Assembly: GCA_016197225.1 (NCBI GenBank)
Contig: JACPWC010000022.1
Location: 1-64,000, forward strand
Direction: 5' to 3'
DNA from: Chloroflexota bacterium
GTDB lineage: Bacteria; Chloroflexota; Anaerolineae; Anaerolineales; VGOW01
Length of the DNA: 64,000 bases
The position numbers and the translations under genes are program-made. The notes under the pieces are model-generated. The model had not been told where the DNA came from, did not search any database, and was given only the letters and a program-made list of their open reading frames with translations. This document shows, piece after piece, positions 7,975-15,006 of the stretch; positions within the stretch are counted from its first letter, which is position 1; each line of letters starts with the position of its first letter.

Positions 7975-8772
7975 TTGTCTATCGAGCTTGCTCCTTCTCA
8001 CAAAATCGGCCTGCCGTTAGCCTCGCCCCTCATCGCCGGCGGCGGCGCGTTTGGCTTCGCCGACGAGTATGCCTCGCTCGCGGGTGAAACCCGTTTCTCG
8101 CGCTTCGGGGCATTCGTCACCAACCCGCTCACGCTCCGCCCGCGCTCACCTGCTAACCAGCAACACGTCATTCCATTTCCGGGTGGAACATTGATTCACA
8201 CCGGCCTGCCTAACCCCGGCCTGTCGGCGGCTATCCGCGACTACGAGCACAAGTGGGAAAGATTGGGTTGCCCGGTCATCGTTCACGTGGCGGCTACCAC
8301 TGTGGATGAAGTGGCAATGTGCGCAGAGAAGTTGGAGCGGGTGGAGTCGGTTGCCGGAATCGAGATCGGCTTTCGCGACGACGAGCCGCTGGCCGAGGCC
8401 GAAGCGATGTTGCGAGCCGCCGTCCAGCGCGCCCGTCAACCCGTCATCGTCAGCCTGCCGCAGGCGCGGGCACCGGCTTTTGCGCGAATGGCCGAGAGGG
8501 TTGGGGCGCAGGCGGTGACGGCGACTGCCCCGCCGCGTGGCACAATGCGACACAAAGACGAATGGGTGAGCGGGCGGCTTTACGGCCCGGCGCTCTTGCC
8601 GCAAACGTTGAGCCTTGTCCGCGAACTAAAAACACAAACCGCCCTGCCGATCATCAGCGCAGGCGGCGTGCATACGAAGGATGATGTTGAAGCGATGCTG
8701 GCAGCAGGGGCAACCGCCGTGATGGTGGATAGCGTTGTTTGGGTTCAGCCCGGCTTTTTTGACAACGGATGA
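7975..8772 (+). CDS. Divergent dihydroorotate dehydrogenase-like (PyrD-like) protein
   Basis: A 265-residue FMN TIM-barrel protein. The N-terminal part (LASPLIAGGGAFGFADEY), the GLPNPG segment and the C-terminal phosphate site (ISAGGVHTKDDVEAML, then GATAVMVDS) match the dihydroorotate dehydrogenase family. The hallmark NxSCPN segment of class 1 enzymes is replaced by IEIGFRDDE, so the usual active-site environment is missing. It may be a paralogue with another substrate. The likely start is the TTG at 7975 with GGAG about 8 bases upstream; no ATG fits. A PyrK-like gene lies 1 kb upstream on the same strand. The stop lies inside a terminator-like hairpin. Confidence 0.75.
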   Translation: MSIELAPSHKIGLPLASPLIAGGGAFGFADEYASLAGETRFSRFGAFVTNPLTLRPRSPANQQHVIPFPGGTLIHTGLPNPGLSAAIRDYEHKWERLGCPVIVHVAATTVDEVAMCAEKLERVESVAGIEIGFRDDEPLAEAEAMLRAAVQRARQPVIVSLPQARAPAFARMAERVGAQAVTATAPPRGTMRHKDEWVSGRLYGPALLPQTLSLVRELKTQTALPIISAGGVHTKDDVEAMLAAGATAVMVDSVVWVQPGFFDNG

Positions 8773-8815
8773 AACGGATCGAACGGATTCTTCTTTATCC
8801 GTTAGATCCGTTGTC
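8761..8815. terminator. AACGGAT-word hairpin between convergent genes
   Basis: The 10-bp terminal stem GACAACGGAT/ATCCGTTGTC (8761-8770 with 8806-8815) encloses more AACGGAT words. It sits exactly between the stops of the convergent pyrD-like and dtd genes, so a bidirectional terminator role is likely. Confidence 0.6.
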
Positions 8816-8817
8816 AA

Positions 8818-9255
8818 CTACTTCTCAAGCAAAATAGTCACCGGCCCGTCGTTCAAAATCTCCACCAGCATCATCGCTCGAAAGACTCCGGTTTGCACAG
8901 GCACGCCGTAAAACTGTAGTCGCTTGGCAAAGTATTCGACGAGCGGCTCGGCCTCGGAGGGTGGGGCGGCGTCAATGAATGAGGGTCGCCGCCCTCTCTG
9001 CGCGTCGGCGTGGAGCGTGAACTGCGAGACGACGATGGCGCTCCCGCCCACTTCCAGCACTGAGCGGTTCATCTTCCCGGCTTCATCCTCAAAGATTCGC
9101 AGGTTGGCGATCTTCTCGGCCAGCCAATCGGCCTGCTCTTGCGTGTCGCCTTTGCCCACGCCGACCAGCACCACCAACCCTTTGCCGATCTCGGCCACAC
9201 GCTTGCCCTCAACTGTGACTGAGCCTTTAGCAACTCGCTGAATTACTACTCGCAA
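8818..9255 (-). CDS. dtd: D-aminoacyl-tRNA deacylase
   Basis: A 145-residue enzyme of normal length that hydrolyses D-aminoacyl-tRNA and so keeps D-amino acids out of proteins. It starts with the family sequence MRVVIQRV. It contains the active-site motif SQFTL followed by GRRPSF (about residues 77-92) and the C-terminal cross-subunit NDGPVT motif (about 136-141). It stands alone on the minus strand, convergent with the pyrD-like gene. Confidence 0.93.
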   Translation of the reverse strand: MRVVIQRVAKGSVTVEGKRVAEIGKGLVVLVGVGKGDTQEQADWLAEKIANLRIFEDEAGKMNRSVLEVGGSAIVVSQFTLHADAQRGRRPSFIDAAPPSEAEPLVEYFAKRLQFYGVPVQTGVFRAMMLVEILNDGPVTILLEK

Positions 9256-9305
9256 AGATTAACTCCTGAGCCTACAAAAAAATCATTCCAAGCGGAGCAA
9301 GGAAT

Positions 9306-9342
9306 GACGTTTGTCGTTTGACGTTTGAGATTTGTCGTTTTC
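9306..9342. repeat. Tandem GACGTTT/GTCGTTT words
   Basis: Imperfect tandem copies of the 7-8-base word (G)ACGTTT(G) lie between dtd and the next minus-strand gene. They belong to the same family as 5024-5065. Confidence 0.75.
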
Positions 9343-10186
9343 ACTTCCCTCGATCCACCACCGCCTTCACCAGCTTCACGGCAATGCTTCCACCAGGCAC
9401 AATCATCCCCACCGCGTCGGCGGTGACATCGAAGAGCAGGTCGCGAGTCATGAGACTCTTGATCTGGTCTTGAAGTTTCTTGCCGCCAGTGCGCGTCTCG
9501 CCCGTTATCCCGTCGTACTCGACGATCACCTTTTTGCTTTTGGCCGCCCACTCATACTCAAAAGCGTACACAGGCCGGAAGTACAAATCAATCGCTTCCA
9601 CGTCCACCCGCTCTTCGTGGATCATCTGCGCCTGCACCGGCTTGACGGCTTCGCTCATCACCTGCCGCACCACCGCAGTAGCCCGGGCTTGGGGCGGAAT
9701 CACCAGCACGCCCTCGGGCGCAAACCCGGCCAGGTCGGGAATCTCCTCAGCCGTGAATGTCAGATACTTGCCGAAATCAGCCTGGTTGCCCGACATGCCA
9801 TCGAAGGTGCGCGTGAGGCGGCCTTCGTCAATGCAATGCTCAACGACGTCGAGGGCCACGCCCGGCCCGCCTTTGGTCTTCGGGTCAACCGCCACTTTTT
9901 GCCCCAGCACCGTCAGGCTCTTCACTTCCGGCCCGCCGACGTTCAGGGTGTAACTGCGGCCCCGGTCATAAACCGTGCGCGTGGCAATTGTCACTTGCCA
10001 GAACGGTTCGAGCCGATTCTCGGTGGAGAGCAGTTGAATCTCTTCCGGCTTGGGTCGTGAGAGCAGAGCGCCCACCATTCCGGCCACCAGATTGGTGCGC
10101 TTGTCGTCCACCCGCACCCGGGCTACCTCCAGCGTCGTCTGCGGAATGAGTCGAAAAGCGCGTTCGGATGCCAGGGAAATGTCCAT
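9341..10186 (-). CDS. Conserved-looking protein of unknown function
   Basis: A 281-residue soluble protein without a recognised motif, signal peptide or membrane segment. The central part (about residues 60-230) is rich in beta-type segments such as YAFEYEWAAKSKKVIVEYDG, which looks like a repeat or beta-sandwich. The C-terminus (GMIVPGGSIAVKLVKAVVDRGK-like, about 255-281) is basic and weakly hydrophobic. Codon use and GC match the neighbouring housekeeping genes, unlike the ATPase module just upstream. It follows the DUF4276 gene by only 7 bases on the same strand, so read-through from that unit is possible. I cannot assign a function. Confidence 0.7.
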   Translation of the reverse strand: MDISLASERAFRLIPQTTLEVARVRVDDKRTNLVAGMVGALLSRPKPEEIQLLSTENRLEPFWQVTIATRTVYDRGRSYTLNVGGPEVKSLTVLGQKVAVDPKTKGGPGVALDVVEHCIDEGRLTRTFDGMSGNQADFGKYLTFTAEEIPDLAGFAPEGVLVIPPQARATAVVRQVMSEAVKPVQAQMIHEERVDVEAIDLYFRPVYAFEYEWAAKSKKVIVEYDGITGETRTGGKKLQDQIKSLMTRDLLFDVTADAVGMIVPGGSIAVKLVKAVVDRGK

Positions 10187-10193
10187 AAGTCAC

Positions 10194-10835
10194 CTACGAG
10201 TTCAACGCCGCCAGTCCGACAGACTTAAGTTCGTCATAGAACTCGCGGAAGTATTGGCAAGTATCATGAACTGGTTGGAACTGAAGGCACTGAAAAAGTG
10301 GCGTACCATCATTAATTTTGTGATAGTCGTCGCGATGGCGGCTCTTGAACAAAACTTCTATGCGTCTATGCGGCGGGTTATCGAAGTTCTTTGTTTCGGC
10401 ATTCCGATCAGGTTTTATATTCGTGTCATTCAATCGTTTTGCTAAACAATCGCCTTCAGCCAGCAACCAGGCTTCGATCTCATGCACCGAGAGATGAGGT
10501 CGAAAGAAAGTTGGCTCGAAATCATCTTGGAGCCAGTTCTTGACTCTGGTGACTTTCTCAGATAGCTCATCGTCAAGATTGTGCTGAACGTGACTTATTC
10601 CATAGAGGTCAATCAAAGTAAAAACGGCAATGACTTCGGGCTTTCGGCGATACAGAGGAACGTATTCGAATACATCTTTCAGCTTGCCTTTCAGATTAAT
10701 TGGAAGCAGGCCTACTGCTTTCAAGCCATCTGCCTCCCACTGCCTCGAGATGAAATGCTTGACTGCGATTTCTTCTGTGCGACCCTCACACAGGATGACA
10801 ATATGTCGTCCCCCCTTGAGTTCTCGCCGTTTCAC
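10194..10835 (-). CDS. DUF4276 (TOPRIM-like) protein, partner of an AAA ATPase
   Basis: A 213-residue protein with the DUF4276 pattern: an N-terminal ILCEGRTEE motif with the conserved Glu, FTLIDLYG near residue 80, and SVHEIEAWLLA near residue 120. The family is thought to have a TOPRIM-like nuclease core. The start is the GTG at 10835, which overlaps the TGA of the ATPase gene by 4 bases (GTGA) and has GGGGGA upstream; this indicates translational coupling. A two-gene AAA ATPase plus TOPRIM-like pair recalls PARIS (AriA/AriB) and OLD-type anti-phage modules, although AriB belongs to a different DUF. Function is inferred from layout only. Confidence 0.75.
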   Translation of the reverse strand: MKRRELKGGRHIVILCEGRTEEIAVKHFISRQWEADGLKAVGLLPINLKGKLKDVFEYVPLYRRKPEVIAVFTLIDLYGISHVQHNLDDELSEKVTRVKNWLQDDFEPTFFRPHLSVHEIEAWLLAEGDCLAKRLNDTNIKPDRNAETKNFDNPPHRRIEVLFKSRHRDDYHKINDGTPLFQCLQFQPVHDTCQYFREFYDELKSVGLAALNS

Positions 10836-11992
10836 GGGCGTCCCCCAATATGCCCGGCTAACCACAAGTCGCCCAACGTGAACTTGTCAAGCCAACCTGC
10901 TAATTCTGTTTCAGTCAGGCGTGAAAGTGTCGTTCCCCCATCCTCTTTTTCGACAACGACAACATGTTCAGGTTTGACGTAAGAAACAAGTTGGGGAGAA
11001 TGAGTTGCGACAATCACCTGAGTGCGAGTCGCCGCTGACTCTAGCAACTCGGCCACTAGTTCAATCCAATCTGGGTGCAGGCCAATTTCAGGCTCTTCAA
11101 TACAAATCAGGGGCGGCGGGTTGGGTGTTTTTAGAATGGCAAGCAAACACAACAAGCGCAAAGTTCCATCTGAGAGAAGATTGGCTGAGAAGCCATAGTC
11201 TTTTTCAAACGGGCGTTCCCACCAGCGCAGGACAATTTTGCCGTCGCCACCTTCGGCGGGGAATGAAATATGGTGAAAACCCTCGTAAACGTTTTTCAAA
11301 GTCTCGCAAATTTCATCCCATATCACAGGGTAGTCGCTTTGGATCGTGTGAAGCACGGGTGTTAAATTGCTGCCATCGGGTAATAAGCGGATGCTGGAAC
11401 GGGCAGTCTGAGAGCCTCGAACGGGCGCGTCGGCGTCTACCCTGAAGGGCTGATAAAACGTCCAGTTCTCAAAATGATTCAATAATTTATAAGGAATGGG
11501 ATAGGCTGTATAGTCTTTAACCTGATAGATAGCCAGTTCATAGGTGCTTTGAAGCTCCTTTTGCTCTTCCTTCTTGCTAGACATATTACGGAACATAGCT
11601 TTATGTCCATCAGAGCGCATCAAGTCAAGAGGCACGGTCTTCGATGGAATGGAGGCTTGGGAAACCTGCTCGGATTTTACAGAGCCCACCCGGTGCAATA
11701 CCAATTTATATTGAACGGGTGTAGTCTCATAGCTAATTCCTCTTTCGGAAGCGAAAGAAAATTCAAAGCTAAAAGAAAAAAGAGCACTTTTTCCGCCTCT
11801 GAAGGTTAGAATGTCATCTATAGGGAGGTTATTCTCGAATTGTCCAGCCGCCGCCTGTGCCATCAAATTGAAAACATCTAAAAAATTAGACTTACCACTA
11901 CCATTCGGCCCGATCAGCACCGTCAAGCCAGGCATGTCCAACTCAACATGGCGCAAACTACGATAGTTTTCAATTTCAATTCGCGTCAACAT
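10832..11992 (-). CDS. AAA/ABC-type ATPase of the AAA_15/AAA_21 (OLD-like) class
   Basis: A 386-residue SMC/RecF-like ATPase. It starts with IEIENYRSLRHVELDM and carries Walker A GPNGSGKS (28-35), an ABC-type signature LLSDGTLRLL (272-281), Walker B ICIEEPE (about 296-302), and the switch His in ATHSPQL (about 329-335). The middle region (80-240) is variable. Its stop overlaps the start of the DUF4276 gene. The gene is visibly more AT-rich than trpS next to it, a sign of acquisition. Such ATPases usually sense or gate a toxic effector encoded alongside. Confidence 0.85.
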   Translation of the reverse strand: MLTRIEIENYRSLRHVELDMPGLTVLIGPNGSGKSNFLDVFNLMAQAAAGQFENNLPIDDILTFRGGKSALFSFSFEFSFASERGISYETTPVQYKLVLHRVGSVKSEQVSQASIPSKTVPLDLMRSDGHKAMFRNMSSKKEEQKELQSTYELAIYQVKDYTAYPIPYKLLNHFENWTFYQPFRVDADAPVRGSQTARSSIRLLPDGSNLTPVLHTIQSDYPVIWDEICETLKNVYEGFHHISFPAEGGDGKIVLRWWERPFEKDYGFSANLLSDGTLRLLCLLAILKTPNPPPLICIEEPEIGLHPDWIELVAELLESAATRTQVIVATHSPQLVSYVKPEHVVVVEKEDGGTTLSRLTETELAGWLDKFTLGDLWLAGHIGGRP

Positions 11993-12013
11993 CGTTTGCC
12001 TCTGCTTGGGATT

Positions 12014-13003
12014 TTACAGCGGTAATCCCACCGCTTCTTTCACCTCAGCCAACGTTTGCTCGGCCAGACCTTGCGCTCGCCTGGCTCCGTCGTGCAGAAC
12101 GTCCCACACATGATCCGGGTTCCTGGCAAGCTCGGCCCGTTTCTCGCGAAACGGCTCGAGGTGGGCGTTGATATTCTTGGCCAGAATCTTCTTGCAGTCC
12201 ACACAGCCAATGCCGGCCACGCGGCACTCGCGGTCAATCATCGGTAATTCGCGCGGCGCGGGCGAAAAGGTCTTGTGGAGAGTGAAGACGTTGCAGACCT
12301 CCGGGCGGCCGGGGTCGGTGCGGCGCTGGCGTTGCGGGTCAGTCACCATCGTCATCACTTTGGCCTGAGTCTCTTCGGGCGTGGCCGCCAACTCGATGTG
12401 GTTGTTCAGGCTCTTGCCCATCTTTTGCTGGCCGTCGGTGCCCAGTACTTTGGGATACTCGGTGTTCTTCATCTGCGGCTCGATCAGCACTTGCTTCCCG
12501 GTGCGGAAGTTGAAGGTGCGCACGACCTCGCGGGCAAACTCGATGTGTGACGCCTGATCAATGCCGACCGGAACCGTGTCGGCCTTGTACAGGGTGATGT
12601 CCGCCGTCATCAGCACCGGATAGCCGACGAGGCCGTAGTTGATGTTGTGAGGATGAAGCGCCACTTTCTCTTTGAACGTCGGCAGATCGGTGAGCTTGCC
12701 GAGCGGGGTGAACATGGACAGGATGGTGTGCAGTTCGGTCACCTGCGGCACGTGGCTCTGCACAAACATGATCGTCTCGTTCGGGCGGATACCGGCGGCC
12801 AGCCAGTCCAGGGCCATCTCGGCGGTGTTCTGCCGCAAGTCCTCAAACTCGTCCATCGTGGTCAGCGCGTGCAAATCTACAATGCAGTACACGCACTCGT
12901 AGTCATCCTGTAGAGCTACGTAGTTTTTGATCGCGCCCAAATAATTGCCTAAGTGCTGGCGGCCGGTGGGCCGCGCCCCCGAAAACACTCGTCCTTTTTT
13001 CAT
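12014..13003 (-). CDS. trpS: Tryptophanyl-tRNA synthetase with a [4Fe-4S]-type cysteine motif
   Basis: A 329-residue class I synthetase charging tRNA-Trp. The HIGH-type motif is QHLGNYLGA (about 16-24) and the KMSKS-type motif is KMGKS (194-198); the DLHALT and GYPVLMTADI segments are typical. Cys237, Cys260, Cys267 and Cys270 form C-x22-C-x6-C-x2-C. This is the spacing that binds a [4Fe-4S] cluster near the anticodon-binding region in Thermotoga maritima TrpRS. The gene lies 7 bases downstream of the selenoprotein gene on the same strand and is probably cotranscribed with it. Confidence 0.93.
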   Translation of the reverse strand: MKKGRVFSGARPTGRQHLGNYLGAIKNYVALQDDYECVYCIVDLHALTTMDEFEDLRQNTAEMALDWLAAGIRPNETIMFVQSHVPQVTELHTILSMFTPLGKLTDLPTFKEKVALHPHNINYGLVGYPVLMTADITLYKADTVPVGIDQASHIEFAREVVRTFNFRTGKQVLIEPQMKNTEYPKVLGTDGQQKMGKSLNNHIELAATPEETQAKVMTMVTDPQRQRRTDPGRPEVCNVFTLHKTFSPAPRELPMIDRECRVAGIGCVDCKKILAKNINAHLEPFREKRAELARNPDHVWDVLHDGARRAQGLAEQTLAEVKEAVGLPL

Positions 13004-13010
13004 CGTTGAA

Positions 13011-13274
13011 TCATCCGTTTCCTTCCGTTTTATCCGTTGTCAGTTTTTCCGCTACCAGCGCCGCAATCTCCCCCGGTTCAACGTGGCGATGCGTAGCAAG
13101 CTTGGAATAGATCAGTTCGCCATTCAGACTGACCTCGAACCGCCCTCCTTCTGACGGGACGATGCGCACCTCTGAAAGTTGCGGCTCGAATTTGGTCAGC
13201 AGTTCGCCCGCCAAACTGGCGGCGCGGGCCGTGTAGTGTCAAACCGCGCAGTAAACAATCTCAATGGTGTGCAT
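13011..13274 (-). CDS. SelW/Rdx-family selenoprotein with in-frame UGA (CxxU)
   Basis: An 87-residue thioredoxin-like protein of the SelT/SelW/SelH (Rdx) family if the TGA at 13239-13241 is read as selenocysteine. Codons from the ATG at 13274 give HTIEIVYCAV, then UGA, then HYTARAASLAGELL, which matches the family pattern YCxxC.Y..RA..LA.ELL. Sec therefore sits at residue 12 as the second member of CxxC, where SelW proteins carry it. The rest (VRIVPSEGGRFEVSLNGE and LIYSKLATHRHVEPGEI) is typical Rdx. A GU-loop hairpin follows the UGA, and a -10 box lies 7 bases before the ATG. Conventional gene calling would keep only the 67 residues after the UGA. Confidence 0.8.
13208..13222 (-). promoter_or_regulatory. 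Candidate bacterial SECIS element
   Basis: On the minus strand CCGCCA-GTT-TGGCGG forms a 6-bp stem with a GUU apical loop, starting 16 bases after the UGA, so the loop is 22 bases from it. Bacterial SECIS elements are short hairpins just 3' of the UGA with GU in the apical loop. An alternative longer fold GCCCGC/GCGGGC uses the same region. Confidence 0.6.
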
Positions 13275-13281
13275 GGGCAAA

Positions 13282-13287
13282 AGTATA
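13282..13287 (-). promoter_or_regulatory. -10 box TATACT for the selenoprotein gene (leaderless)
   Basis: TATACT on the minus strand is separated from the ATG by 7 bases. It is divergent from, and only 22 bases away from, the -10 box of the IMPase gene. Confidence 0.5.
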
Positions 13288-13309
13288 ACACGCCAGCCAT
13301 GAGACGCGA

Positions 13310-13315
13310 TATACT
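13310..13315 (+). promoter_or_regulatory. -10 box TATACT for the IMPase gene (leaderless)
   Basis: TATACT is followed by 6 bases and then the ATG at 13322; there is no room for a ribosome binding site in the transcript. Confidence 0.55.
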
Positions 13316-13321
13316 GACTCT

Positions 13322-14110
13322 ATGTCTAATATTCTTTCCACCGCCACTTCCATTGCCCGTCGGGCCGGAGAAATTCTCAAAGAAAATAATGGCGACCGCC
13401 GCGTTGACTTCAAAGGCGAGATCGATCTCGTCACCGACTACGACCGCCGCTCCGAAGCCTTCATCGTCTCAGCCCTGGGTGAAGCTTTCCCCGACCACGC
13501 CCTGCGCGCTGAAGAAGGAAGCCGGGCCAACACCGGCGCCGATTACGAATGGCTGATTGACCCTCTCGACGGCACCACCAATTTTGCGCACGGACTGCCA
13601 ATTTTCAGCGTCAGCATGGCGCTGTTGCATTGCGGTGAGCCAGTCGTCGGCGTGGTTTACGATCCGTCGCGTGACGAATGTTTCACCGCCGAGAAGGGCG
13701 GCGGGGCATTTCTCAACAGCCACAAGTTGCAGGTGTCGGCCACCCCGACGCTCGACGCGGCTCTGCTCGTCACCGGCTTCCCTTACGACATCCGCACTAA
13801 TCCCTACGACAATCTTGCCCAGTTCAATCACTTTGCCGTGCGAGCGCGGGCTGTGCGCCGCCTGGGTTCGGCCGCATTGGATTTGGCTTATGTAGCCGCA
13901 GGCCGTTTGGATGGCTATTGGGAATTTCGCATGAAGCCGTGGGACATTGCCGCCGGGGCGCTGATGGTGCGCGAAGCCGGTGGACGGGTGACTGATCATA
14001 ACAATCAGCCAACATTTGTGCCTGATGCCGCGCTCCTGGCCACGAACGGCCTGATTCACGACGCGATGTTGAGAGTATTGCGCGAAGGCGAGAATGCGCC
14101 GCGACCGTAA
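13322..14110 (+). CDS. Inositol monophosphatase family protein
   Basis: A 262-residue Mg2+-dependent phosphatase of the IMPase/SuhB family, acting on inositol-1-phosphate or a related small phosphate ester. The metal motif EEGS is near residue 62, the signature WLIDPLDGTTNF is at about 76-87, and the second signature WDIAAGALMVREAGG is near 207-221. All three catalytic Asp/Glu positions are present. It begins a plus-strand run (IMPase, enoyl-CoA hydratase, hydroxyacyl-CoA dehydrogenase). The ATG lies directly after a -10 box. Family members include CysQ and fructose-bisphosphatases, so the substrate is not fixed by sequence. Confidence 0.88.
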   Translation: MSNILSTATSIARRAGEILKENNGDRRVDFKGEIDLVTDYDRRSEAFIVSALGEAFPDHALRAEEGSRANTGADYEWLIDPLDGTTNFAHGLPIFSVSMALLHCGEPVVGVVYDPSRDECFTAEKGGGAFLNSHKLQVSATPTLDAALLVTGFPYDIRTNPYDNLAQFNHFAVRARAVRRLGSAALDLAYVAAGRLDGYWEFRMKPWDIAAGALMVREAGGRVTDHNNQPTFVPDAALLATNGLIHDAMLRVLREGENAPRP

Positions 14111-14117
14111 GTTGTGT

Positions 14118-14123
14118 TACTAT
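14118..14123 (+). promoter_or_regulatory. -10-like box TACTAT before the enoyl-CoA hydratase
   Basis: TACTAT ends 7 bases before the ATG at 14131, in the 20-base gap after the IMPase stop. It is another candidate leaderless start, weaker than the others. Confidence 0.35.
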
Positions 14124-14130
14124 TTCTGCC

Positions 14131-14919
14131 ATGACCGACTATACAACCCTCCTTTACTCCCTCGCCGACGGCGTCGCTGAAATCACCTTCAACCGCCCCG
14201 AAGCCCTCAACGCCTTCAACGACCTGATGGCCGCCGAGTTTCAAGAGGCGCTCAAGAACGCCGAACGCGACTCGACCGTGCGGGCCTTGCTTATCACGGG
14301 CGCCGGCAAAGGCTTTTGCGCCGGGCAGGATTTGAGCGCAGTGCGCGAACGCCCTGGAGGTCTCTCGTTCCGCGAACACTTGCTTAAGACCTACAATCCG
14401 ATTGTGGCGAAATTGCAGTCGCTTGAGAAGCCGGTAGTGGCCGCCATCAACGGGGCGGTGGTGGGCGCGGGCTTCGGCATCGCCCTCGCTTGCGACATTC
14501 GCTACGCCTCCGTGTCAGCCAAGTTTCGCATGGCCTTCATCGGCATTGGCCTCGCGCCAGACTCCGGCACGAGCTACTTCCTGCCGCGCCTGGTCGGCAT
14601 GGGCCGCGCTCTCGAACTGGCTTACACCAACGAGCTGGTAGACGCCGCCACTGCCTTGCAACTGGGCCTCGTCAACAAAGTGTTCCCCGCCGACGCGCTG
14701 TTGAAAGAAGCTCAGGCCTTGGCCGCCAGACTGGCGGGTGGCCCAACCAAAAGTTACGGCCTCACCAAACGGGCCATGCTCCACGCCGCTGGCGGCACCC
14801 TCGACGATGCGCTCGACTACGAAGCGCACCTGCAAGACATTGCCGGCCGCACTGACGATCACAAAGAGGGCGTCGCCGCCTTCCTGGAAAAACGCCCGCC
14901 GCAGTTCAAAGGGAAATAA
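14131..14919 (+). CDS. Enoyl-CoA hydratase/isomerase (PaaG-like)
   Basis: A 262-residue crotonase-fold enzyme. The oxyanion-hole segments are ITGAGKGFCAGQDL (about 55-68) and INGAVVGAGFG (about 109-119). The following APDSGTSYFLPRLVG segment (about 141-155) resembles PaaG, the ring-opening isomerase of phenylacetate degradation, rather than a standard hydratase with two Glu. A 3-hydroxyacyl-CoA dehydrogenase gene follows, so the pair would carry out two steps of a CoA-ester degradation. No paaABCDE oxygenase genes are in the window, so the exact pathway is open. Confidence 0.85.
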   Translation: MTDYTTLLYSLADGVAEITFNRPEALNAFNDLMAAEFQEALKNAERDSTVRALLITGAGKGFCAGQDLSAVRERPGGLSFREHLLKTYNPIVAKLQSLEKPVVAAINGAVVGAGFGIALACDIRYASVSAKFRMAFIGIGLAPDSGTSYFLPRLVGMGRALELAYTNELVDAATALQLGLVNKVFPADALLKEAQALAARLAGGPTKSYGLTKRAMLHAAGGTLDDALDYEAHLQDIAGRTDDHKEGVAAFLEKRPPQFKGK

Positions 14920-14926
14920 GAGAGGA

Positions 14927-15001
14927 ACCGCCAAGACGCAAAGATCGCAAAGCCCCTTCCACGTTCCTGGCCTTTGCGCGCTTCGCGCCTTCGCGGTGAA
15001 C
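14927..15001. repeat. GCAAAG-word repeats in a hairpin
   Basis: Words such as AAGACGCAAAG on one side and CTTTGCGCGCTTCGCGCCTT on the other form an imperfect inverted pair. The right arm reaches to within 6 bases of the next gene's start. Confidence 0.8.
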
Positions 15002-15006
15002 TGAAA

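Noticed and set aside
7027-8001. 324-codon open frame opposite the PIG-L gene
   Set aside because: Covers a clear PIG-L gene and an inverted-repeat element on the other strand; no domain seen in it.
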